Shown here piece by piece: positions 1 through 6,977 of a stretch of DNA of 34,867 bases. How positions within the stretch are numbered: the stretch's first letter is position 1; every line of letters begins with the position of its first letter. Both the position numbers and the translations under genes were made by a program. Below the pieces are notes generated by a model, which saw only the letters and a program-made list of their open reading frames with translations, did no database searches and had not been told where the DNA came from. The DNA comes from Glaciecola sp964621345. Lineage in GTDB: Bacteria; Pseudomonadota; Gammaproteobacteria; Enterobacterales; Alteromonadaceae. The stretch is from assembly GCA_964621345.1 (NCBI GenBank), contig CAZUON010000038.1, forward strand, positions 1-34,867. Reading direction: 5' to 3'.

Positions 1-34
1 TTTTTGAGGTTGTTTAGTGCATTTTTTAAAAAGC

Positions 35-50
35 TGGCACGGTGTATGCT
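35..50 (+). promoter_or_regulatory. Candidate sigma-54 (-24/-12) promoter reading rightward
   Basis: TGGCAC-N5-ATGCT matches the sigma-54 consensus TGGCAC-N5-TTGCW at all but one position, with the required 10 nt between GG and GC. Transcription would start near 61 and run rightward, through non-coding DNA and then antisense to flagellin 1. No gene lies downstream on this strand, so a small RNA is the only obvious product. A chance match is possible. Confidence 0.4.
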
Positions 51-84
51 AAGAATTCTAGAGAAAGCAACGCCCTTTTTGCAC

Positions 85-116
85 AAAAAAAGGCCGAGTC
101 ATGGGGTGACTCGACC
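85..116 (-). terminator. Intrinsic terminator, leftward
   Basis: A perfect 7-bp stem, CGAGTCA (95-101) and TGACTCG (107-113) with a 5-nt loop, is followed in the leftward direction by seven U residues (A run at 85-91). It would end transcripts coming from flagellin 1. The same hairpin would also fold in a rightward RNA started at the sigma-54 element at 35-50. Confidence 0.7.
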
Positions 117-451
117 AAATTGCTCACGTTAGGAGTTGGAGCAAACTTTTCCGTCGACTGGCAGGATTGTAGAACGTAAGTACTGGCCTCTCAACCAAAT
201 CTCTACACTCTCAGTCTTGTTAGTCGACCTTTTACTTGGTGTATGCGTTTGTTATGTTGAATATTATTGTCTTCAACAGATGATAAGAGCTGCCATCCTT
301 GGCTAGCCGAAGGGCCTCTCAAGCCTATAAAGAGTCTACTTACTATCTGTTTTATTGCTGACTGGTCAGTTTTTGCCTGACTATGCACCTTTTTTACATT
401 CAGTATTCGAACAAGGTACTGTCGTAGGGCATTAAAATAAGCCAATATCCA
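117..451. other. Non-coding region downstream of flagellin 1
   Basis: This 335-nt gap holds no convincing gene. It has an inverted repeat TTGCTC/GAGCAA (120-144). It also has a stretch (163-212) whose leftward strand reads CTGAGAGTG, GAGAGGCCAGTAC and TTCTACAAT. These three words also occur in the leader of flagellin 2, partly in a different order. It looks like a decayed copy of a flagellin leader. Confidence 0.4.
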
Positions 452-1288
452 TTAACCCTGGAGAAGCGAAAGTGCTGCTTGCGGGCGCTGATTAGCCTGA
501 CCTAAGATTGTTGTACTGGCCTGCTGAATAATTTGCAAGCGGGTAAGGTTTGCCGTTTCTGCGGCAAAATCGGTATCTTTAATACGGCTCCTTGCCGCCG
601 ATACGTTTTCAGAAATGTTACTTAAATTTCGAATAGTCGACTGAAAACGGTTTTGGATTGCACCTAAGTCAGCACGTTTTCCGTTAACAACCTCGATTGC
701 AGCATCAATGGCGGTTAGTGCTGCGGATGCCTGACCAGTTGTAGATACTGAAAGTGTTGCCGCACTTGCACCAAAGAGCCCAGATGTACCAAATCCATCT
801 TGACGAGATACATTCACACTAATGGTTTGCCCAGCATTCGCGCCGACTAAAAAGATAGAAGAAAACCCACCTTTTAGTACATCTACGCCCCCAAATTGGG
901 TCGTTTGTGCTATCCGCGACATTTCGGTTTTAAGTGCCGAAACTTCTTTTTGTAGTGCGCCTCTGTCAGCAGCAGAATTGATCCCGTTTTGCGATTGAAT
1001 CGCTAGGGTTCTCACGCGCTGAAGCGCATTGGTTATCTCTGTCATCGCGCCTTCAATGGTTTGCGATAAAGAAATACCATCGTTGGCATTTCTTACTGCT
1101 TGGTCAAGCCCTTGAATTTGGGAAGTCATGCGATCTGAAATCTGCAAGCCTGCAGCATCATCTTTGGCACTGTTAATGCGCATACCCGACGACAACCTTT
1201 CAAAGGCGGTATTTAAGTTGGTGGTAGTGTCACTCAAATAGCGGCGAGCGCTTAGTGACGAAATATTAGTGTTTACAAATAAAGACAT
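452..1288 (-). CDS. Flagellin (copy 1), polar filament subunit
   Basis: This is a 278-residue flagellin, the subunit exported by the flagellar type III system and polymerised into the filament. The conserved N-terminal D0/D1 helices run from about 1 to 140 and contain the RLSSGMRINSAKDDAAGLQI signature. A short variable centre (about 145-200) is followed by the conserved C-terminal D1/D0 helices. These end in QASTTILGQANQRPQAALSL, the region read by the export gate and FliS. The size is typical of small polar flagellins that lack D2/D3. The start is clear because TAGGAG lies 7 nt before the ATG. It is a paralogue of the gene at 2337-3158, about 1.05 kb away. I found no sigma-28 promoter in the roughly 300 nt upstream, so how it is transcribed is open. 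Confidence 0.96.
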   Translation of the reverse strand: MSLFVNTNISSLSARRYLSDTTTNLNTAFERLSSGMRINSAKDDAAGLQISDRMTSQIQGLDQAVRNANDGISLSQTIEGAMTEITNALQRVRTLAIQSQNGINSAADRGALQKEVSALKTEMSRIAQTTQFGGVDVLKGGFSSIFLVGANAGQTISVNVSRQDGFGTSGLFGASAATLSVSTTGQASAALTAIDAAIEVVNGKRADLGAIQNRFQSTIRNLSNISENVSAARSRIKDTDFAAETANLTRLQIIQQASTTILGQANQRPQAALSLLQG

Positions 1289-1400
1289 AATAATCTCCTA
1301 ACGATTTTTGGTTGTTCATAAAGAGTCATTTACTTTTATTGTTTTTATGACTCAATTTTTGGTTTTGACACACTTTTAATCGTGTGCATATTTTCAACTT

Positions 1401-1416
1401 TGGCACATAATGTGCT
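1401..1416 (+). promoter_or_regulatory. Candidate sigma-54 promoter reading away from flagellin 1
   Basis: TGGCAC-ATAAT-GTGCT matches TGGCAC-N5-TTGCW with one mismatch and exact GG/GC spacing. The opposite strand does not carry the GG, so the orientation is rightward. The element starts no recognisable gene. A structured sequence (1510-1580) and a weak U-tailed hairpin (1642-1661) lie downstream, consistent with an sRNA gene. Confidence 0.5.
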
Positions 1417-1509
1417 TTGTAATATGCGAATCATGGACTGATTCATTTTTCATCAATTGTTCACTACATTTGATGAAGCATATATGCTGTAACAGAGCGA
1501 AAGCTCTTT

Positions 1510-1580
1510 GCTGACGACAGGTATGATGTTCCAGACCTCATACCTCTCACTACCTCCTGGCATCATTCCTGATCGTTGGC
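1510..1580 (+). repeat. Structured repeat element, copy 1
   Basis: The outer stem is GCTGACGA (1510-1517) with TCGTTGGC (1573-1580), 8 bp including two G-U wobbles on the plus strand. The inner stem is AGGTATGA (1519-1526) with TCATACCT (1538-1545). The single-stranded core at 1549-1569 begins ACTACCTCCTGGC. The core is 20/21 identical to 2281-2301, while the stems differ in sequence but keep their arrangement. Confidence 0.55.
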
Positions 1581-1641
1581 AGTTCAGTGTATATTTATCA
1601 ACTTCCCTTGATTCACCTTTTTTCAGGCCGCACTTTTCCTT

Positions 1642-1661
1642 CGCATATTCGTGCGTTTTTT
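1642..1661 (+). terminator. Weak terminator-like hairpin, rightward
   Basis: A short CGCA (1642-1645)/TGCG (1652-1655) stem is followed directly by six T residues. CGCAC at about 1629-1633 can pair with GTGCG instead. It could end the candidate sRNA. Confidence 0.35.
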
Positions 1662-2180
1662 AATTTCAATATTAATTCCGTAAAGTATTTGTCAGTCCTG
1701 TGACTGAAATTTGACTTTCAAGCACTAATACTCAATGCATGTAATCAATGTTAACGTTTGGGAAGGTTTGCATTACTGCGGTGAGATATAGCCAAACACG
1801 TATTTTGCTGCAAGTTTCATTGATTCCAAGATGATTATTACCTCAGAATAAGCCGAAGCTTACAATTGTGATTTGGCAAATTACCAATGTACTAAGACGT
1901 TGATAAATCACTCTTTCTTCCTAACGCTATTGGCTCGTGCAGAATAATAAATGCTTATGCTGCTGGGCCGCATCTTGTTAATTTCTGCCGTTGTTATTTT
2001 TATTGGCAGCGACTTGTTAATCGATAATTTGTCAGTACGTTGTACCGAATACCTCTTAACAAATAACATGATGTTTTGCAGAGTCTTTGTTGATATTGTT
2101 TTTATTAGTTTGCCCTGCTTGAATAAGTTATCGTACAGATAGGCAAAAACCTTTAGGAAAAAACTAAAAAGATTTTAAAA
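1662..2180. other. Non-coding stretch between flagellins
   Basis: I see no supported gene in this AT-rich stretch. A 63-codon rightward frame (1951-2142) has no Shine-Dalgarno sequence and no recognisable product. A weak sigma-28-like pair on the leftward strand (TAAAGGTT and TACGATAA, 12-nt spacing, about 2126-2155) could conceivably feed flagellin 1 through a long leader, but is not convincing. Confidence 0.4.
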
Positions 2181-2219
2181 AGAAGGGAAATAAGCGGCCA
2201 GGCATCGAATTGCCTGGCC
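2181..2219 (-). terminator. Hairpin terminator after flagellin 2
   Basis: A perfect 9-bp stem, GGCCAGGCA (2196-2204) and TGCCTGGCC (2211-2219) with a 6-nt loop, is followed leftward by a pyrimidine-rich tract ending in TTTTT. It lies about 120 nt after the flagellin 2 stop. Confidence 0.65.
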
Positions 2220-2256
2220 AATCGCTCTAGCTTTAAGAGTGAGCGCGCTCTTGATG

Positions 2257-2309
2257 CTGTTTGGCTTGTGAATACAAGTTACTACCTCCTGGCTTCATTC
2301 CCCAAACAG
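2257..2309 (+). repeat. Structured repeat element, copy 2
   Basis: The outer 8-bp stem CTGTTTGG (2257-2264) with CCAAACAG (2302-2309) encloses a 5-bp hairpin with a GAAT tetraloop (2265-2278). The unpaired core at 2281-2301 starts ACTACCTCCTGGC. The layout matches copy 1 at 1510-1580 with entirely different stem sequences, which supports a conserved RNA fold. On the flagellin strand it lies in the 3' UTR of flagellin 2, 28 nt past the stop. The strand of action is not certain. Confidence 0.55.
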
Positions 2310-2336
2310 TAGGGTCTTATCTCTTGCTATACGCTA

Positions 2337-3158
2337 TTAGCCAAGAAGCTGTAAGGCTGCTTGTGGACGCTGGTTAGCCTGTGACAAGACAGTTGTGCTT
2401 GCTTGCTGAAGAATCTGATTCTTCGTTAAGTTAGCTGTTTCTTTTGCAAAGTCAGTATCTAAAATCTGTGAACGAGCCGCAGACATGTTTTCAGACACAT
2501 TAGACAAATTACGAATAGTTGATTGGAAACGGTTAGTTAGAGCACCTAAGTCAGCACGCGTCGCACCTATTGCTGATATCGCAGTGTCTAGGGTGGCTAG
2601 TGCAGCTGATGCGCCAGCCGCGCTAGAAACGCTCAAAGTACCAACCAAGCTTGATGCGCCGAAGCCACCTGCTCTTGATAAGTTAACCGAGATGTTTTGG
2701 TTAGCATTTGCACCGACTAAGAAGGCGGCAGAAAAGTTACCGTCTAAGATATTAACTTTGTTAAATTGTGTATCACTCGCAATACGAGAAATCTCAAACT
2801 TAAGCGCAGACACTTCTTTTTGAAGAGCCAGACGGTCATCAGCCGAGTTAATACCGTTTTGTGATTGCACCGCAAGTTGGCGAATACGTTGTAAAGCGTT
2901 AGTAGTTTCGCCCAACGCGCCTTCCGCAGTTTGTGATAATGATATAGCGTCGTTAGCGTTACTTACCGCTTGGTTAAGGCCGTTAATTTGAGTGGTCATA
3001 CGATCTGTAATTTGAAGACCGGCTGCATCGTCAGACGCACGGTTGATTCTCATCCCAGAAGATAGACGCTCAAAAGACGTACCTAGTGAATTACTTGAAT
3101 TGGTTAACTGACGTTGGGCGTTTAAGCTTGAAACGTTAGTATTGACGAACATAGACAT
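2337..3158 (-). CDS. Flagellin (copy 2), polar filament subunit
   Basis: This 273-residue flagellin is closely related to the copy at 452-1288. The N-terminal D0/D1 block carries FERLSSGMRINRASDDAAGL, the central part is short, and the C-terminal block ends SQANQRPQAALQLLG. I start it at the ATG at 3158 (MSMFVNTN) because AGGAG lies 8 nt upstream. An upstream in-frame GTG at 3173 would translate the ribosome-binding site itself. A candidate sigma-28 promoter (3286-3312) and a hairpin-rich leader lie upstream, so this is probably the late, FlgM-controlled filament gene. Confidence 0.96.
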   Translation of the reverse strand: MSMFVNTNVSSLNAQRQLTNSSNSLGTSFERLSSGMRINRASDDAAGLQITDRMTTQINGLNQAVSNANDAISLSQTAEGALGETTNALQRIRQLAVQSQNGINSADDRLALQKEVSALKFEISRIASDTQFNKVNILDGNFSAAFLVGANANQNISVNLSRAGGFGASSLVGTLSVSSAAGASAALATLDTAISAIGATRADLGALTNRFQSTIRNLSNVSENMSAARSQILDTDFAKETANLTKNQILQQASTTVLSQANQRPQAALQLLG

Positions 3159-3180
3159 AAGTCTCTCCTGCACTCTCAGT

Positions 3181-3228
3181 CCAGCGGATGCTGGCAGCCG
3201 GACGTATTCCGGTGATTTGTTTACAAAT
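3181..3228 (-). promoter_or_regulatory. Hairpin-rich leader of flagellin 2
   Basis: Three consecutive small hairpins lie in the 5' UTR: CCAGC/GCTGG (3181-3194, tetraloop), CCGGA/TCCGG (3198-3212) and ATTTGT/ACAAAT (3215-3228). They stop about 10 nt before the AGGAG ribosome-binding site. The palindrome AGTACATGTACT (3258-3269) lies further upstream. This suggests message stabilisation or translational control, which is inferred. Confidence 0.45.
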
Positions 3229-3285
3229 TGTAGAACATCACTCTTCAGGTTTTGAAAAGTACATGTACTGGCTCTCTCGAAGACT

Positions 3286-3312
3286 GTAACGACACCAGAG
3301 AATTTTTCTTTA
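3286..3312 (-). promoter_or_regulatory. Candidate sigma-28 promoter of flagellin 2
   Basis: Read leftward, TAAAGAAA - 11 nt - GTCGTTAC fits the TAAAGTTT-N11-GCCGATAA pattern in spacing, but only 5/8 in each box. It is placed about 125 nt before the start codon. It is much weaker than the flgM promoter in this window. Confidence 0.4.
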
Positions 3313-3335
3313 ATCTAATTTAGAAAAAAAACACA

Positions 3336-3361
3336 AAAGGCGGCAAAAAATTGCCGCCTTT
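3336..3361 (-). terminator. Strong terminator at the end of the flg operon
   Basis: An 11-bp perfect stem, AAAGGCGGCAA (3336-3346) and TTGCCGCCTTT (3351-3361), is followed leftward by U-rich sequence (TTTTGTGTTTTTTTT). It separates the flgL transcript from flagellin 2. Confidence 0.85.
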
Positions 3362-3474
3362 AAAAAGTGAATGTGAATTTGAGATTGATAAAACAGGGAC
3401 TTAAGACCTAAAAATTCAATTTTTAAGCCTATAAAATTATTTTAAAAGATTTTACGTTTTATTGAGGGGTAGCA

Positions 3475-3513
3475 CTCATGCAGGGCAACTCAACAAAATA
3501 AGGCCTGCATGAG
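3475..3513. repeat. 10-bp inverted repeat just past flgL
   Basis: CTCATGCAGG (3475-3484) and CCTGCATGAG (3504-3513) are perfectly complementary with a 19-nt spacer. No U tract follows, so it may be an RNA-stabilising 3' hairpin or a protein site rather than a terminator. Confidence 0.5.
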
Positions 3514-3534
3514 CCGAGTAAAAAGACGCTAAAA

Positions 3535-4758
3535 TTAAATGAAATTGAATAAAGATAAATTCGCAATTCTCGGAAAACTCGCAAATGCTGCTTCCAAAGC
3601 GGTTTCTTGTCGGGCGAAGTCAGTCGATGCTTCAGCATAATCTACATCTTGAATGGCTGAGCGGGCTTGTTGGGTGGTTACTTCGGTATCAAGTAAGGAT
3701 GATTTGACCGATTGTGCAATATTAAGGCGCGCGCCAATAGACGAATTTTCGCGGGCCATTTGGTCCAGGCCATTATCGAGCCCAACCAACGTATCGTCGA
3801 TGGCAGATAAAAATTCCTGAGAGGACATACTAGGATTTTTAAGCGCTAGCGCCATATTATGAATCGTTTCTGCTATGTTGACCTTTTCAGGTTGCTTAAG
3901 CTCAAGTGTAACTGAATCCCCTACTGCACCATTTAAACTGAACTCAAAGCCATTAAAGGTCATATTTTGATCCGCAGCATAGGGCAAGGTATCTACTATC
4001 GTCCCGCTACCTACATTGGTAACGCTAACTTGGTTTGCACCGCTTATCGTAAATTCATATTGATTATTAACCGGATTGATAGGGTCATAGTTGTTTTGAT
4101 GAAAGCTATCAAAACTTCCTTGGTAACGAATGCCGTAACCACCTAAAGTCGCGCCATTGCTTCCACTTAATTCAAAGTTAAGGCGACCATTCACGTTTTC
4201 AAAAATACTTTTACCCGAACTGCTGGTTTGAATACTCACGCTGTCGGAGATTTGCATACGATTGGTGCCATCATCCCCTTGAAACTTGATTGGGTCATTG
4301 TTATTGGCAGGATTATAAACAAAGGCCTGCTTTTGTGACTGGTAACCTGAGAATATGTAGTCACCACTGGCATTTTGCGTATTCATCAAATCTACGACTT
4401 GGTTGCGAATTTGCTCAAGCTCCACCGCTACCGCTTCGCGATCTGGTTGTGAGAATATGCCGTTACCCGCCTGAACTGTGAGCACCCTAGCGCGATTCAT
4501 CACATCGGTAATACTGCGCAATGAAGTTTCTTGTAGCTCCAAGCTGCCAGTCGCCAAATCAATATTACGCTCGTACTGAGTAATTTTATCGAGTTCTTCG
4601 GTGAGGCGAATGACCTGTGCAGCACCAACTGGATCATCTGAAGGACGCAGTAAGCGTTTGCCGCTTGCCAATTGGCTCTGTAAATCAGACAACTCACCTT
4701 GGCTGTTGTTAATTGCGCGCAGGTTTTGGTCAAAAATTAAGTTGGTGGTTACTCTCAT
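3535..4758 (-). CDS. flgL: Flagellar hook-filament junction protein FlgL (HAP3)
   Basis: FlgL joins FlgK to the first flagellin ring. The N-terminus MRVTTNLIFDQNLRAINNSQ and the following LQSQLASGKRLLRPSDDPVG segment are the flagellin-like D0/D1 region of FlgL. The C-terminal helix around residues 360-400 contains the QDVDYAEASTDFARQETAL block. At 407 residues it is about 90 longer than enterobacterial FlgL; the extra length lies in the central domain (about 150-300). The gene is last in the flg operon, 86 nt after flgK, and is followed by a strong terminator. Confidence 0.95.
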   Translation of the reverse strand: MRVTTNLIFDQNLRAINNSQGELSDLQSQLASGKRLLRPSDDPVGAAQVIRLTEELDKITQYERNIDLATGSLELQETSLRSITDVMNRARVLTVQAGNGIFSQPDREAVAVELEQIRNQVVDLMNTQNASGDYIFSGYQSQKQAFVYNPANNNDPIKFQGDDGTNRMQISDSVSIQTSSSGKSIFENVNGRLNFELSGSNGATLGGYGIRYQGSFDSFHQNNYDPINPVNNQYEFTISGANQVSVTNVGSGTIVDTLPYAADQNMTFNGFEFSLNGAVGDSVTLELKQPEKVNIAETIHNMALALKNPSMSSQEFLSAIDDTLVGLDNGLDQMARENSSIGARLNIAQSVKSSLLDTEVTTQQARSAIQDVDYAEASTDFARQETALEAAFASFPRIANLSLFNFI

Positions 4759-4844
4759 GCCTGTGTTCTCTTATGTTTCTTGATTACTAGAGATAAGGTT
4801 TTGCCTTCGCTTATGTGTTTATTCATCGTCTGTTATCTATACGC

Positions 4845-6977
4845 CTATCGGGTCACCGACAAAATTGTGTCAAACATATCCCGAGCGGAACTTAAAATTT
4901 GCGCCGCCGCTGCATAAGACTGCTGAAACTGAATCAGGTTTGCCGCTTCCTCGTCTAAGCTAACGCCGGCACTGGATTCAAACCATTCGGAAGATTGTAC
5001 TTGCATCACCTGCGCCGCCTCTAGATTAACACTTGCATTGGCAGTGGCGGAGCCAACAAAGCCTACCAAAGAGGAATATGCTTCGTTCAAAGTCGTTTTA
5101 TTTTGGTTAGAGCCATTGCCCTGACGCACAATATCGCTTTGTTGTAACTGGGCAAATTCAACGGCGTTGCGATTATCGTTAATACCGTCGGTGTTATAAG
5201 AAATACTGAATACATCTCCTGGTTTTGCTTCACCTTGCAGAGAAAAGTCGTAACCCGGGTAATCACTTAATGCGGCGAAGTCGGCTGGCCATGCGGGCGA
5301 ACCTGAGGTTTTTGCTTGTTCAATAAGGTTGCTAAAATCACTGACCCCAGACACCGTGGTAATCACATTTGCAGGGCTGGCATTGTCGAGTACTTCAAAT
5401 TCATCGCTAGCAGTAAAGCGAATAGTCACCGGTGCACCAAAGGTAGCAGAAGGTGAGTTGGCAGCCGTGTGAATACCTCCATTCCCATCAAATACCGACG
5501 TCCCAGTTGCAGTATTGCTAATCGTCGTACTGATTAATTTGGCATCCCCTAAATTATTATCACCGCTATCCACTCGAAGGGGCTTCGCGAAGGCCCAATC
5601 TTCTCCTCGCGTGGTTGCCATACTTAAATTAGCTGCCGCAATACGAGTCGGCTGTATTAAAAATCGGTCACCCACGGCATATTGTCCACCGCTATTAAAC
5701 TCAAGGGATATTCCGCCTATTGTTGGGTTTAAGTTACCATTACCGGCGGTAACCGTTAAGGTTTGTACAATGGCATTTCCACTTGCATCTAATTGTGGTG
5801 TGCCGTCGCTCTTCATGCTCGCTACTTCGACGTCAAACACAGCGGGGGTGCCGGTCGGAGCACTCATGACCGTTACTTTGTAATCATTGTTAGTCACATC
5901 ACCGCTGCTACCGGGAGTAATAATACCGCGCATTTGTAGGCTCAAATCGCTATTTTGTGGGTAGTTGATAGCGCTAAAACCATCGATATTAAAGATGTCA
6001 CCGCCTAGTTGTTGGTCTAAATCCATGCCTTGGCGGTTTTGTGTGTTAACCGCGTCTGCCAAGCCAATGGCAAGTTTACCTAAATCTCTTTGCGCAGGTT
6101 CGAGTACGCGTTCTCGGTATTTAAAGAGACCACCCAAACCACCACCCAAATTCTCTTCAACCACGTTAATGGTCGATTCGTTTTTTGTAGCAGAATTAAA
6201 ATCGGTCATAAGCGTAAGCTGCCGATTAGTAAAATCAGGCTCGCCGCCCATGGCAAAAATATTAAAGCTACCGTCGGCCATCACCAAAGACTCGCCAGTG
6301 GTTAAATTAACTACTTTTCCATCATCACCATTCGGGCTATTGCGCACTTCTAAGGCGACTATGCTAGAGAGCTCTAAAATAGCTTGGTCACGTTGATTTA
6401 ATAACTTAGTGGGTGTATCTACCACCGACGTACCATTGGCCACTTGTATGGCTTCATTTAAATTGCCGATTTGTGTGACTAGACTATTTGCACGCTCTAC
6501 AGATTGCTGAATTTGCAGTTCCACTTCATCTTCCTTGGCTTTCATGAAGTCGCCAAGCTGATTAATACGGTTCATCATGCCGGTCGCCGTTCCCATAATT
6601 GCATCGCGAGAGGCAGTATTAGTTGGATCATCTGCGGCAGTTTGAATCGCACCAAAAAAATTAGTCATGGAGGATGCTATGCTATTTGCTTCGCTTGCAA
6701 GTACGGTATCTAAACCTTCGACTCTATCGAAAAAGGCACGGGTCTCCCCCACAAAAGAGGTATCGCGGCGCAGTTGGTTTTGCGCAAACACATCAAATAC
6801 GCGATCAGTAAAACCAAAGTCCACGCCACCATTCATATGGTTGCTAAAGGTGGTGCGTTCTCGTACGTAGCCTTCGCTGTTTACGTTGGCAATGTTATTA
6901 CTGGTTGTATTGAGAAGTTTATTGCTCGCATTAATGCCGGTTTTGGCAATAGAGAATAAATCGGTGTTGCGGATCAT
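4845..6977 (-). CDS. flgK: Flagellar hook-associated protein FlgK (HAP1)
   Basis: FlgK is the first hook-filament junction protein. The N-terminal axial motif (about residues 10-40, NKLLNTTSNNIANVNSEGYV) and the C-terminal LDEEAANLIQFQQSYAAAAQ block (about 675-700) are diagnostic. At 710 residues it is roughly 160 longer than E. coli FlgK. The additional sequence lies between the conserved ends (about 340-600) and is rich in Gly, Asn, Ser and Thr, as expected for an extra exposed beta domain. Its ATG overlaps the flgJ stop (ATGA), implying translational coupling. Confidence 0.96.
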   Translation of the reverse strand: MIRNTDLFSIAKTGINASNKLLNTTSNNIANVNSEGYVRERTTFSNHMNGGVDFGFTDRVFDVFAQNQLRRDTSFVGETRAFFDRVEGLDTVLASEANSIASSMTNFFGAIQTAADDPTNTASRDAIMGTATGMMNRINQLGDFMKAKEDEVELQIQQSVERANSLVTQIGNLNEAIQVANGTSVVDTPTKLLNQRDQAILELSSIVALEVRNSPNGDDGKVVNLTTGESLVMADGSFNIFAMGGEPDFTNRQLTLMTDFNSATKNESTINVVEENLGGGLGGLFKYRERVLEPAQRDLGKLAIGLADAVNTQNRQGMDLDQQLGGDIFNIDGFSAINYPQNSDLSLQMRGIITPGSSGDVTNNDYKVTVMSAPTGTPAVFDVEVASMKSDGTPQLDASGNAIVQTLTVTAGNGNLNPTIGGISLEFNSGGQYAVGDRFLIQPTRIAAANLSMATTRGEDWAFAKPLRVDSGDNNLGDAKLISTTISNTATGTSVFDGNGGIHTAANSPSATFGAPVTIRFTASDEFEVLDNASPANVITTVSGVSDFSNLIEQAKTSGSPAWPADFAALSDYPGYDFSLQGEAKPGDVFSISYNTDGINDNRNAVEFAQLQQSDIVRQGNGSNQNKTTLNEAYSSLVGFVGSATANASVNLEAAQVMQVQSSEWFESSAGVSLDEEAANLIQFQQSYAAAAQILSSARDMFDTILSVTR

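Larger units (their letters stand above)
1427..1661 (+). ncRNA. Candidate sigma-54-dependent small RNA in the flagellin intergenic region
   Basis: This is an inferred transcript of about 235 nt, bounded by the sigma-54-like element (1401-1416) and the terminator-like hairpin (1642-1661). Visible structure includes the palindrome AGCATATATGCT (about 1479-1490) and AGAGC-GAAA-GCTCT (1494-1507). A nested element at 1510-1580 has an outer 8-bp stem, an inner 8-bp stem and an unpaired stretch ACTACCTCCTGGC. The CCUCCU in it could pair with a Shine-Dalgarno sequence. No Rfam family is recognised by eye. It could instead be a leftward-strand structure in the flagellin 1 leader, so expression data are needed to choose the strand. 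Confidence 0.35.

Noticed and set aside
203..445. 80-codon leftward frame just after flagellin 1
   Set aside because: It needs a TTG start with no real ribosome-binding site, resembles nothing recognisable, and covers the leader-like relic at 163-212; probably non-coding.
1549..1569. AGGAGG on the leftward strand as a ribosome-binding site for a 20-codon peptide (ATG near 1541)
   Set aside because: A short frame exists, but copy 2 of the element has no matching ATG frame, so conservation of the core is better explained by RNA structure or pairing.
1951..2142. 63-codon rightward frame with a hydrophobic start
   Set aside because: No Shine-Dalgarno sequence, no family resemblance, AT-rich non-coding surroundings.
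2485..2823. 112-codon frame antisense to flagellin 2
   Set aside because: Lies wholly inside a certain gene on the other strand and mirrors its repetitive Ala/Ser codons.
5515..6396. Long antisense frames within flgK
   Set aside because: Shadow frames of a confident CDS; no ribosome-binding sites or domain patterns.
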